From: Endothia cerciana
Taxonomy: Eukaryota; Ascomycota; Sordariomycetes; Diaporthales; Cryphonectriaceae
Direction of reading: 5' to 3'
Assembly (NCBI GenBank): GCA_026119935.1
Contig: JALRMH010000004.1
Span: 868,001 to 932,000 of the forward strand
Length of the DNA stretch: 64,000 nucleotides
Shown here one piece after another: positions 24,501 through 32,984 of this stretch; within the stretch, counting starts at the first letter, position 1, and every line of letters starts with the position of its first letter. Made by a program: the position numbers and the translations under genes. Below the pieces are notes generated by a model. That model was given only the letters and a program-made list of their open reading frames with translations. It was not told the origin of the DNA and ran no database searches.

Positions 24501-26095
24501 TCCATATCCTTACACTCGTCGTAGACCTGCATTAATGAGAGGAGAGTCTTGCCTAGCTGCTCACGCTCCTGCTGCTCTGAGAAATCCTCCTTGCCATCCT
24601 TGGAGAGCAGGTGAAGTGAGACTGCGTGGAATCGGGTGATGTTCTCCAAACAGTAGATCTGGTCAATGCGTTCCGCCGCTGTCATGGCATTTTGAAAGAT
24701 GAAATCTTTTCGAATCGCTCTTGTTCGATCCCAAAGAAAGCCATGTAGTGTAGGGAGGTTCTCGTCCCCCCTCAGGACATCGTCGATGAGGTAATTCAGA
24801 GTCCGTCTCAATGCGGCTGGAGATCGCACTTCGGTCGGCAGAGGAGAATCGGTGCCAGCTGCCGAACGCTTGAAGGATTTGATCATCAGACCGGGATTTG
24901 CCCAGCCGTCATCCGACCCGGTACTGTGTGTCCTTTCTGGGAATTTGACGTCGTGCTCGACTATGCGCGAGACTTTCTCGCCCTCTGGACACATCTCCTC
25001 GCATATGCCTCTGAAGTCGATCGCATCGCTCAGCTTCTTCCGCACATCCGGATCGTCGATAAGCCCTGCCTTGATCAAAGATGTCCGGACTTTGTTCTCG
25101 TAGGCCTTGTACTTGACTCGGTAGTCGTCCATCGCCTTGATGTTATTTGGGTCGCCAGGGTTCTTTGGCCATTGTGGGGGCCTGAGCTTGTCTTTGCGCA
25201 ACTGTTCGTGAATCTCTGTGGCATACGTAGATGGCGACTTCTTCTGCCCGTTGGCTACGAGAGGTTGTGCAGGCGCCGCCGCCGCCGAGCCGAAGCCATT
25301 GGTTTTGGTCTCCTTGAGATGATCTGCGAATCCATTGCTGTTCTTGCCAATCTCGTTACCACCAAAGCCCGTGGAAGCCATGCCCTTCGAGAGTGTCGTG
25401 AACGATGTCTGAGGTTTTTGGAAAGTTGTCGTCGCAGAATTGAGCCCCCACCGCTTCGAACTGGCCCCGTCGTCGAATGCGTTCTTTCGCTTCTGATTGT
25501 TGGCCGCAGAGGGCGCAAAGGGGGTCGATGGACCATTGGACTGTGGATTCGGTTGACCAAATGTGATAGGGGCCGTATTACCTGTTGACTTCGGAAGGGA
25601 TGCGAAGGGACTCGCTGACGGGGCAGAGGCAAACGGATTTGCTGGTGTCGCACCATTCTGGATCGCGGAAGGCGCTGTCGCGTTGGCGAAGGGATTTATG
25701 GTGGCCGTGGTAGTCTGTGCCTGTGTCGCAAATGGGTTCGAGGGAGCGCCTAGCGCGGCCGCCGTGGCCGCCGCGAATGGGTTGTCCATCATGGCGTCTT
25801 TGTTCGATGTATTGGACCCTCCAAAGAATCCTCCACCGCCTGACGAGGTCGCACCGAGACCATTTGTCGTGTTGCTCGGGCCGCCAAAGGCTGATGCCGG
25901 TCCAGGTCGCTGAGAAGAGTTGCTTGAAAACGCTGTGGGCGCGTCGAAGGCGGAAGAAGACTGTGATTGTGAGGGGAGGGCAAAAGATGAGGAGTGGGTT
26001 GACGGAGCTTGAAAGGGTGACGAAGTTGAGGAATTGGATGCATCGGCCGAAAGCGCCTGCGCTCCGAATACAGGCGCTTGACCGAAGCCTGACAT
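21575..26095 (-). CDS. sac3: SAC3/GANP family mRNA export factor (TREX-2 scaffold)
   Basis: Single exon, 1506 aa. Sac3 is the scaffold of the TREX-2 complex, which links transcription and mRNA export at the nuclear pore. The first ~290 residues are low-complexity with FG and NPF motifs (MSGFGQAPVFG, GGFFGG, repeated NPFA), like nucleoporin-binding regions. The Sac3/GANP core runs from about 360 (RGICEEMCPEGEK) to 700, including ERIDQIYCLENITRFHAVSL. A middle linker is Pro/Ser-rich. At about 1018-1135 a Trp-containing segment (LARWVLLGDGGLMETLQDNI) and a long Lys/Glu/Arg helix match the region that binds Cdc31 and Sus1 in yeast. The C-terminal 350 residues are Ser/Arg-rich. The absence of introns over 4.5 kb is normal for this gene. 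The 21239-21745 open stretch on the other strand is its antisense shadow at the 3' end. Confidence 0.95.
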   Translation of the reverse strand: MSGFGQAPVFGAQALSADASNSSTSSPFQAPSTHSSSFALPSQSQSSSAFDAPTAFSSNSSQRPGPASAFGGPSNTTNGLGATSSGGGGFFGGSNTSNKDAMMDNPFAAATAAALGAPSNPFATQAQTTTATINPFANATAPSAIQNGATPANPFASAPSASPFASLPKSTGNTAPITFGQPNPQSNGPSTPFAPSAANNQKRKNAFDDGASSKRWGLNSATTTFQKPQTSFTTLSKGMASTGFGGNEIGKNSNGFADHLKETKTNGFGSAAAAPAQPLVANGQKKSPSTYATEIHEQLRKDKLRPPQWPKNPGDPNNIKAMDDYRVKYKAYENKVRTSLIKAGLIDDPDVRKKLSDAIDFRGICEEMCPEGEKVSRIVEHDVKFPERTHSTGSDDGWANPGLMIKSFKRSAAGTDSPLPTEVRSPAALRRTLNYLIDDVLRGDENLPTLHGFLWDRTRAIRKDFIFQNAMTAAERIDQIYCLENITRFHAVSLHLLSKDGKEDFSEQQEREQLGKTLLSLMQVYDECKDMDIKIENEAEFRAYYLLFNAHDTFVIQQMQDWSKEFWYNSTEIQTAVTLIEAMRNVFTHRGPLRPAAPLTTGSPSFISYFSIVESPEVSYTMACLAEIHFTEIRRQILKGLHRAYGRVRDGPKDLTAKVLNEQFRFDTEEECVAFLEDLDMEFSSEGASEPYLLVQRRRGIPSKTIKQSFSMSMVELKRCDRTLPEVVHTTVFQEGMSAVEMVDSPDGLFVTQSPDTPMVTGPKSTQVEVSFSDDESPSSSPAPMKQSLVPPLTSSLFNGSKPDMAPKNPFFPQVTNTAANSTPATGMAATTSQIPAFPWPHNPPAKEPQNNKAPEQQPPQMSPLPSTSTSSTASPGFTTQDTGNVFGFLSKPSEKPAAPLFPATSLASPSTGSSLFPTVPPMSIKDEAAENKFGTGVPGFLNETNILQHAPNPEKSVLFSTVSSDRVSTPSLFPSATSKPAPPPATQTEVAKSASLSSMSTFTPVQAPVSPLPPPPRDMMTDLARWVLLGDGGLMETLQDNIVENVVRETFEKYQREEQEHKRREEDELSWAEALKFRNWNLRVKFFYRWRDIARKKAARRVGRSNREALKAYREAKAAEARAARRKKEKEEQLRLKRLTGPSSWLDELDKERALKRARRESMSLDTSRRSSPVSDADALLATGVLRGVPDQQQAVEGSVRDDDSIYDALVGVHISPNSKRQVMGPPAKPSKDPLRSVRDAGVSKPAPKQKWSKKAQQLADLVNGKRKEDDLISFRSSTSSRLGQSVRSVPAGEKVTNFSKYQSSSPRSSAEPDRARNGPSSGIKSSYWLLRSRGLFATPTGHVLSDKAPRPRTDSVHDSASQYSGESEGGDYDDRVLEQDGAYRASLGLTGAGSRRSAFSVGAAGSPPRSGYLKPRTSLRQSLPAGGMSTPMSSFRKSLPAGIPSPMHLDSQRGDVDGASQAGSAVSTMQQDVEETLRELKKVAAEMDEDTSWYREQNRQMSQS

Positions 26096-26606
26096 GTCCT
26101 TATCTATACCGCCCTATCCTCTCCTGGACCCTCATGGGTGAGATCCTCGGATGTTGTGCCGTGGGTGGTGGTTTTGTTGGACCTTCGCCGGCAACACCTC
26201 GACAAGATGTAGGTTACAGGTTGAGGTCAGGTCTCTTAGTGGAGGTTGGCCGGCGCACCGTTGATTTGAGGTCGGCACAAGCTTAGCTGACACACCGACC
26301 TGAGACTAGCGCCAAATCTGATCTAACAGGGGTGGACCTCTCTGCTCTTGACCTACAAGATGCCATTCTGGATCTCACCACCTCGAATTTCTATCAATTC
26401 CGCACAAAGATTGCCCCATTGCGTTGAATGATTCTCTACTGCTGAGTATATCAACAGATCGCTTTGGCCATTTAATATATGGGAATGATCCAAGTAGAGC
26501 AGCCCAAAGGCCTGGTAAGACTAGCATGTCAGAGAAGTCAACAGAAAGGGTATCTTGAGATTCAGTACGAGGACTATGAGAGCGTCGAGCTGCAGGTCGG
26601 ACGTGC
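26096..26606. promoter_or_regulatory. SAC3 promoter and LTV1 3' region
   Basis: This 511-bp spacer lies between two genes on the minus strand, upstream of SAC3 and downstream of LTV1. No separate gene is seen. Confidence 0.5.
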
Positions 26607-27842
26607 TCAGCCGCTTCGCCCTTTGATCCGCGCTGGCCCAAGTCCTCTCCTGATCTCATCCAGTTCCTGCACTCCGCTCTGGTCCTTGCCTCTCTTCACA
26701 CGCCTCTTCCCCTGCATCTTGTGGCTCCCCAAGAACTCATCGAGAATGCCGTCAAAATCTTGCCTCATCGGGCCTTGGATACTGGACATGGAAGACATGC
26801 CTGACACAATCGAGCCCTCCTCATCCATCTCCGTGTAGCGTTCCTCCATCTTGTCGAACCGTGCGTCCAGGATGGTCAACTGCTCGTTGCGCATCAGAGA
26901 AGAGGAAGTCATCGAGTATGCCGAGGGATTTGTCAGAGCGCCCTTCCTCTTCTTCTTTCGTCCACCCATCGTAGTCGTCGTCCATATTGACGATTGGCCA
27001 TCCATAGGTGATGGTCCCGCCGGCTTCTTCTCCGTCTTCTGGTCCTTCTTGAACTGCTTGAAGTTTTCCAGCCAGTCTTGCGACGGCCCTTGCTCTGGTG
27101 TCTCCGCCATGCTCACGAGCGTCGGCACCTCCTCGTCATCCTTGTACTCCTTTGTCGGTTTCGCAGTGTGGTCAGACTCCCAGCCGTCGTCCTCGTACTC
27201 GTCATAGGTCTCTTCGAACTCGTGGCTGTTCAGCTCACTCGCGTCTTTCGACAGCGCCTGGAAGATGTCTTCGTCATCGTCCACATAAGCGTCATCGTCC
27301 AGCGCCTCCAGGACTTCTCTCAGCCGAGGATCCATGTCAGGCTGGAAGCCGGCAATGGCGTCCGGTATATCCTGCTGCGACTGATATGTCAACCTCTGCA
27401 AGTCTTTCGACGGCAGTATGTCCTCATCCAGCAGGTCGCCCGACTTCTGCTCCAGCTCCATCTGTTTGAGTGCCTCCTCAAGTGACTGTTTGCCTTTGCC
27501 CTTGTTCTGTGGTGCTTTAGCCTCCACAAAGACGGCCTCACCGCCCCCCGTGCCGATCTCGCGCATATGTTGCATGTAGTCATATTCGGTGTCGTCGAAG
27601 TAGATGCCATAATTCGCCGCCTCGCCTTCGTTGTCTCGTATGCTCTGGGCGTCTGAGCCGAGTTCTGATGCAAGATCGTCCAGCTTCTTGATCTTGGAGG
27701 CGTTGGGTTGCTGGGTCGGGTTCAGCACCATCGAAGGTGCAGACTCGTCGTTTATGCGAGGGTCGTTCTGGGGCCGATGCACCAGCGTGAAGTGCTGGGC
27801 AGTGCCGGCCTTTTTGGCCTTCTGCCAGTTTGATGGGGGCAT
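26607..27842 (-). CDS. ltv1: LTV1, 40S ribosomal subunit maturation and export factor
   Basis: Single exon, 411 aa. Ltv1 binds pre-40S particles near the beak and is released, after phosphorylation, during late cytoplasmic maturation. The N terminus carries the family signature: a Lys-rich stretch followed by TAQHFTLVHRPQNDP, then YGIYFDDTEYDYMQHMREIG, which is strongly conserved. The middle is very acidic (DDDAYVDDDEDIFQAL; EETYDEYEDDGWESD), and the C-terminal part is basic, with GRKKKRKG, KMEERYTEMDEEGS and GKRRVKRGKDQSG. Length is close to the fungal norm. It is head to head with LSG1. Confidence 0.94.
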   Translation of the reverse strand: MPPSNWQKAKKAGTAQHFTLVHRPQNDPRINDESAPSMVLNPTQQPNASKIKKLDDLASELGSDAQSIRDNEGEAANYGIYFDDTEYDYMQHMREIGTGGGEAVFVEAKAPQNKGKGKQSLEEALKQMELEQKSGDLLDEDILPSKDLQRLTYQSQQDIPDAIAGFQPDMDPRLREVLEALDDDAYVDDDEDIFQALSKDASELNSHEFEETYDEYEDDGWESDHTAKPTKEYKDDEEVPTLVSMAETPEQGPSQDWLENFKQFKKDQKTEKKPAGPSPMDGQSSIWTTTTMGGRKKKRKGALTNPSAYSMTSSSLMRNEQLTILDARFDKMEERYTEMDEEGSIVSGMSSMSSIQGPMRQDFDGILDEFLGSHKMQGKRRVKRGKDQSGVQELDEIRRGLGPARIKGRSG

Positions 27843-28236
27843 CTTGTGAGATGAGATGCAGTGTCAGAATGGACCAAGGTGGGAAAAACGTAGAATCAAT
27901 ATAGGTGGAGAGCGGGAGTCTGAGAAATTGCATGTAGAATTGCGCTGGAAATGGACCCTGGCGCTGGAAATTTTCGAAATCTTGGAGGGGCAGAGGGTCA
28001 GCTTATCAGCTTATCTAAGGCAAGAATAAAGTGGGAGAGGCGAGGGAATCTTGCCCCACGACGTCAATTTCTAAGCTGCGCGCTTCTACACCAACATCCC
28101 TCCTCCGGATTCAAATATCCTTGGATGTACTTTTTCAAGGCGTTCAATCTGGTCTGATTAAATATTGGTGACTCGGATATAACCCTTGGTCCATCCATAC
28201 ACGAGTAGGAGGAAATTCATATCGACATTGCCCACC
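27843..28236. promoter_or_regulatory. Bidirectional promoter between LTV1 and LSG1
   Basis: 394 bp between divergent start codons. Visible candidate sites: two GATA-type sites in direct repeat at 28001-28016 (minus strand GATAAGCTGATAAGC) and a palindromic GACGTC at 28060-28065 in a CRE-like context (ACGTCA). The LSG1 ATG has a strong context (CCACCATGG). Site function is inferred from motif only. Confidence 0.6.
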
Positions 28237-30246
28237 ATGGTTCAACCAAAGCCCCAGAAGAACGTTGGCCTGGGCAACGCCCTGATGCACGACCGCTTCG
28301 GCAAGGGCAAAGGCAAGGACCGCCGACGAGGGACCAACGCAGTGACGCGCGTCAACCACACGACAGGCGAGGAATACATTACAAATGAACGTGAGGAGGC
28401 GAGCTGGGTCAAGATGCGCAGTGTCACAGAGCAGGGCGCGCTAGACGAGTTTCTGGCGACCGCCGAACTGGCCGGCACCGACTTCACAGCCGAGAAGATG
28501 AACAACGTCAAGATCATCCATACCGACCAGAGAAACCCATACCTGCTGTCGGCCACGGAGGAGCGAAAGACGCTCAAGAAGCACAAGGAGAACAGGGAGA
28601 AGTTGACGGTGCCGAGGCGGCCGAAGTGGGATGAGAATACCTCACCTGAGGAGCTGGATGCGCTGGAGAGGGAGAGCTTTCTGAACTGGAGAAGAGGGCT
28701 GGCGGAGCTGCAGGAGAACAATGACCTGCTGATGACGCCTTTCGAGCGAAATCTGGAGGTGTGGAGGCAGCTCTGGCGTGTCATTGAGAGGTCGGACCTA
28801 GTGGTGCAAATCGTTGATGCTCGGAATCCTCTGATGTTTCGGTCTGAGGACTTGGAGCACTATGTCAAAGATGTGGATCAGCGGAAAGAGAATCTGCTGC
28901 TCATCAACAAGGCAGATATGATGACCTACAAGCAACGGAAGGCGTGGGCGAATCATCTGAAAGGCGCGAAGATCGCGTACAGATTCTTCTCGGCACAACT
29001 GGCGAAGGAGTACAACGAATCAAGAGAAGATGATGAACAAGAGGACGAGGCACAGCCAAGCAGTTCCCGAGTTGCGGAGGAGTCAGCAGATGAGGAAGAC
29101 GAGGAATTGAATAGAACACAACAGTCGGATGGGGCCGACGAAGACGGGCAGGCCGGCGCGAATCCTCAATCTACCCAAGACAGCGCTGCTCCAGCATCCG
29201 AAGAAGATGACGAGGACACAAGGATAATGACAGTGGAAGAACTGGAGAGCATATTCTTGAAACATGCGCCAGAGAACTCCTCGGCAGACCACAAAATCAC
29301 CATTGGGCTTGTCGGCTACCCCAACGTTGGTAAATCATCAACGATCAACGCACTCGTCGGTGCCAAGAAGGTCTCGGTATCATCCACACCAGGAAAGACC
29401 AAACACTTCCAGACCATACACCTTAGCGATAGAGTGGTCCTGTGCGACTGTCCCGGTCTCGTCTTCCCTAACTTCGCCACCACAAAGGCGGAGCTGGTTT
29501 GCAATGGCGTTCTGCCTATCGACCAGCTGCGGGAGTTCAGCGGACCTGGAGCTCTGGTCGCCAAGCGGATTCCCAAGCACTTCCTGGAGGCCCTATACGG
29601 TATTACGATACACATGCGGCCGCTGGAAGAGGGCGGCACCGGTGTCCCTACCTCCCAGGAACTTCTTAGGGCGTACGCTCGTGCCAGGGGCTTCGCCACA
29701 ACTGGCCAGGGCAACCCAGACGAGTCCCGCGCGGCGCGATACATTCTCAAGGACTATGTCAACGGTAAGCTCCTCTGGGTGGAGCCGCCGCCGGGAGACA
29801 TTGATGCAAAGGAGTTCAACAGCGACCTATATGACCCGTCTCATCTGACTGGGAAGCGGCGGCTTGCGCTTGCGTCTGCCATTGAGGCGATGTCAGTTGC
29901 TGCTGGAGAAGATGAGAGCGAGTTTGGTGATCTTGACGCGGTCTCCTTGCAACCAGCGGGAACCAAGTCGCAAACCCTCGACAAGAATTTCTTCGGCCCT
30001 GGGAGTGGTAACGCGGGACATGTAGGTCGGCCGTTCAACTACAAGTACACGCAGCAGGGAAAGGTTGCGACTGCTGCGATCGGTGGCAAGCACTTGAGCG
30101 GGCGGAAGGCTCGAACGATGGTCGCGCTGGAGAACGGGCTGGATCCTAAGGACGTGCAGTTGAGCATGTCTGGCAAGAAGCACTTCAAGGGCGGACAAAA
30201 GACGAGGGGCAAGAAACAGGCAATTGGGCTGGATGATGATTTCTGA
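28237..30246 (+). CDS. lsg1: LSG1, cytoplasmic 60S maturation GTPase (circularly permuted)
   Basis: Single exon, 669 aa. Lsg1 acts last on cytoplasmic pre-60S particles, driving release of the export adaptor Nmd3. The order of GTPase motifs is permuted, as expected: DARNPLMFR and G4 NKAD (near residue 225) precede G1 GYPNVGKSS (near 360), then G2 region STPGKTKHFQT and G3 DCPGL (near 404). The N terminus MVQPKPQKNVGLGNALMHDR is typical. A long acidic insert (DDEQEDEAQPSSS onward) separates G4 from G1, as in yeast. The C terminus is Lys/Arg/Gly-rich and ends QAIGLDDDF. The frame is open back to 28186 but that extension has only TTG, so I start at the ATG at 28237. Confidence 0.96.
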   Translation: MVQPKPQKNVGLGNALMHDRFGKGKGKDRRRGTNAVTRVNHTTGEEYITNEREEASWVKMRSVTEQGALDEFLATAELAGTDFTAEKMNNVKIIHTDQRNPYLLSATEERKTLKKHKENREKLTVPRRPKWDENTSPEELDALERESFLNWRRGLAELQENNDLLMTPFERNLEVWRQLWRVIERSDLVVQIVDARNPLMFRSEDLEHYVKDVDQRKENLLLINKADMMTYKQRKAWANHLKGAKIAYRFFSAQLAKEYNESREDDEQEDEAQPSSSRVAEESADEEDEELNRTQQSDGADEDGQAGANPQSTQDSAAPASEEDDEDTRIMTVEELESIFLKHAPENSSADHKITIGLVGYPNVGKSSTINALVGAKKVSVSSTPGKTKHFQTIHLSDRVVLCDCPGLVFPNFATTKAELVCNGVLPIDQLREFSGPGALVAKRIPKHFLEALYGITIHMRPLEEGGTGVPTSQELLRAYARARGFATTGQGNPDESRAARYILKDYVNGKLLWVEPPPGDIDAKEFNSDLYDPSHLTGKRRLALASAIEAMSVAAGEDESEFGDLDAVSLQPAGTKSQTLDKNFFGPGSGNAGHVGRPFNYKYTQQGKVATAAIGGKHLSGRKARTMVALENGLDPKDVQLSMSGKKHFKGGQKTRGKKQAIGLDDDF

Positions 30247-30890
30247 GGTATCTGACTCGCCAGAATGGCTAGTTTCCGATGCTAACGAGGATGTTTCACT
30301 CTCGATCTTTTCGCCGCAGCCTCAACGATTCCCTTTCGTGCTGTGGCAGCCTCGCAAACGTCAAATCATCGCTGATCTGTACCGCCGTAGCCGTCGCAAA
30401 TGCCAGCAATGTAATTTCATTCACACCGAACTACTGCAGCCTGCGACCGTGGGGCCGGCGCCAACCTTTAGGCAGCTAGTTTTCTGCAGCAGACGATCCG
30501 GGATGCAGTCATTACCAGCGAGAGTCGTATTCTGGCCTACCCTACTTGACTAAGTGGGCCATCCTATTTCGACAAATGATGCCAAGGTGAGGTATGCAAT
30601 GCAACGACCGAGAATGTTGTCACGGGATACAAAGATTGCATATATGTGGAATATGTCATACTTTAAAAGAGTCCCACGGTGCTTCCTCCCCTCAGCGACA
30701 GAGCAACTGGGTGATTTCCCATTCGAACAACAGAATGATTCCGGCGTGTCTGGATCCTCGTCACAACAAGTAACCCTAGAGAGAGCCTTACGAGCCACGA
30801 AGCCTGAGTCTGCCAACCCGAAAACATAGAACGTTGGTCTGTGCTTGCTAAAACGACGACCTTGGAGGCGAGTGGGACATTATCTCAATC
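30247..30890. other. LSG1 3' region and P450 promoter
   Basis: This 644-bp spacer lies between two plus-strand genes. No gene or repeat is seen. Confidence 0.5.
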
Positions 30891-32984
30891 ATGGTCACAG
30901 CCACCGAAATCATATCGTTCGGTATCGGCGCATGTCTTCATGGATTTGTCTTTCGACATGGGGAATGGGATCTCGAGATCAATAAGCTGGGGATAGTGGC
31001 CGCAACAGCCCCTGTCGCCGTCGCCCTGGTCCTCGATCTGCTGTCACAGTCATCCATCCAGTGTGGGCATGACTTGTGGTCTCTTGGCAAGACGTCACTG
31101 AAGCTCGTCTCAACCTCCATTCTCGGGATATTCACCAGCATGTGCATCTACAGAGCCTTCTTCCATCGCCTGGATCGTTTCCCTGGTCCCTTTCTTGCCC
31201 GGTTGTCGAATTTCTGGATCGCGGTCAAGGCTTTCAGAACGCACCAGGAGTACGCTGAACTGTACAGACTCCATGAGACTTATGGAGATGTCGTGAGGAT
31301 CGGTAAGCACGCCCGCCTGATGACGGGGGACAAGAGACTGTCTGACAACTCTGTTTAAGGCCCATCAAGCTTGTCTATCAACGACCCGCGCGCTCTCCAG
31401 GCCATACACGGCCCCGGCTCAAAATGCACCAAAGCCCCGTGGTACATCGCCCTGCACCCTATGTACTCACTGCTTACAACACGAAATGTTCACGAGCATG
31501 CGCAGCGGCGTAGGGTGTGGGAAAGGGGCTTTACGACGAAGGGTCAGTCTCCTCCGAACCTCGGCCCCCGCCGGCTTGAGTCTGTCGAAGATTACTCACG
31601 GGCAAGTATAGCACTGCGACAATATGAGCCTCGGGTGTCCTTCTGGGCCGACAAAGTCCTGAGGCAGATCTCGTCGAAGCAGGGACAGCCCTTGGATGTG
31701 TCTCTCTGGTTCAACTTCTACTCTTTCGACGTCATGGGTGACCTTTCGCTCGGCGAGAGCTTCGGCATGCTCGACCGGGGCGAGCCACATTGGGTCATGA
31801 AGAGCCTCCATGACTTCATGTTCTCTCTGGGTATGTTTAGTCACATCATGTGGGCTATCCATATTTTCACCAGACTGCCGGTGGTGAGTTCGCAGAACGC
31901 CAAGTTCAACAGATGGGTTGCGGGCGCGGTGGAGAAGAGGATGAAGGTAAGATAGAGAAGTTCTCTGGAATAAACCCTACATGGCACTCTTATTCCAATG
32001 CGGTTATCATGGCGGCGGTAGCTAAGTGTACATGTTTCCAGAACCCACCAGATGTACCTGACGTCTATTCCTGGATCCTCGACGATTACAACTCAAAGCC
32101 GAACCCGACGATACAAGAGAGAATCAATCTTGTCGGAGACGGGCTGCTCATCACTGTCGCAGGAAGGTATGCTTCGCTTCGGGAGAAGAAACTTCGGCCA
32201 CCTCATGTTCGGGACTGACAAACCATCGAAAGCGACACCACAGCAGCGGCACTCACCTGCTTGTTCGTAGAGCTCGCCACCCACCCGAAAGCAGCACGCC
32301 ACCTTCAGCAAGAACTCGACGAGCTCTTCGCAGAAGACCCGGAGCCGGACCACTACGCCCTGTCGAAGTTGAAGTACCTCCAGGCCTGCGTAGACGAGAC
32401 GCTGCGACTTTACCCGGCTGTGCCTTCGGGAGGTCAGCGTACCACGCCTCCTGAGGGCTTGAAGATCGGAGAGGATTTGTTCATCCCGGGTGGCACCATC
32501 GTGCAGACGCCACAATATCTTTTGCACAAAGGTAACATCATTCTTCTGCATATTTCCCGGCGCTACACGAGCGAAAAGTTGGCTGACACGAGGACTGCAT
32601 GAACAACGTAGATGAGCGCAACTTTGCTCGGCCTGACGAATTTATCCCTGAGCGGTGGACGACGGAGCCCCATCTGATAAAGAACGCATTCGTGTATTCT
32701 CCGTTTTCAATCGGTAAGCAGCCCTTCAGATCGTTCCGCCTGCCAGTTACGAGGAACAGCAAGAACGCCTTACGCTGACCCCTACACTGTCGACAGGCGT
32801 GTATAACTGCGTGGGCAAGCAGCTGGCCTTGATGGAAATCCGAAACTTGACGAGCCGGATTCTTCGCTGTTACGACGTGGCGCTCGCCCCGGGGCAGACC
32901 AGAGAGGCATTCATCCAAGGGCTAGTCGATGGGTTCACGACGTCCTGCCCAAGGGTCGAGGTGATCTTCACGCCCCGACAGTGA
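30891..32984 (+). CDS. Cytochrome P450 monooxygenase, seven exons
   Basis: Exons 30891-31302, 31360-31542, 31612-31946, 32042-32166, 32233-32531, 32612-32713 and 32797-32984 sum to 1644 nt, giving 547 aa. Introns are 57, 69, 95, 66, 80 and 83 nt. P450 marks: I-helix AGRSDTT (Asp353-Thr355, codon joined across intron 4), ExxR pair Glu407-Arg410 in DETLRLYP, PERW, and the haem ligand Cys490 in FSIGVYNCVGKQ, also joined across an intron. The Arg usual two residues before the Cys is Tyr here, as in some fungal families with FSxGxYxCxG. Three hydrophobic segments in the first ~105 residues suggest a multi-pass membrane anchor rather than the usual single helix. No biosynthetic backbone gene is adjacent, so no pathway can be assigned; it resembles fungal secondary-metabolism or detoxification P450s. 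Confidence 0.92.

Noticed and set aside
24926..25588. 220-codon plus-strand frame
   Set aside because: Antisense shadow inside the SAC3 coding exon.
28186..28236. N-terminal extension of LSG1
   Set aside because: The upstream start codon is TTG. The ATG at 28237 has a strong context and gives the conserved N terminus.
30891..32984. Secondary-metabolite gene cluster
   Set aside because: The P450 stands alone between LSG1 and KNR4, with no backbone enzyme, transporter or regulator.
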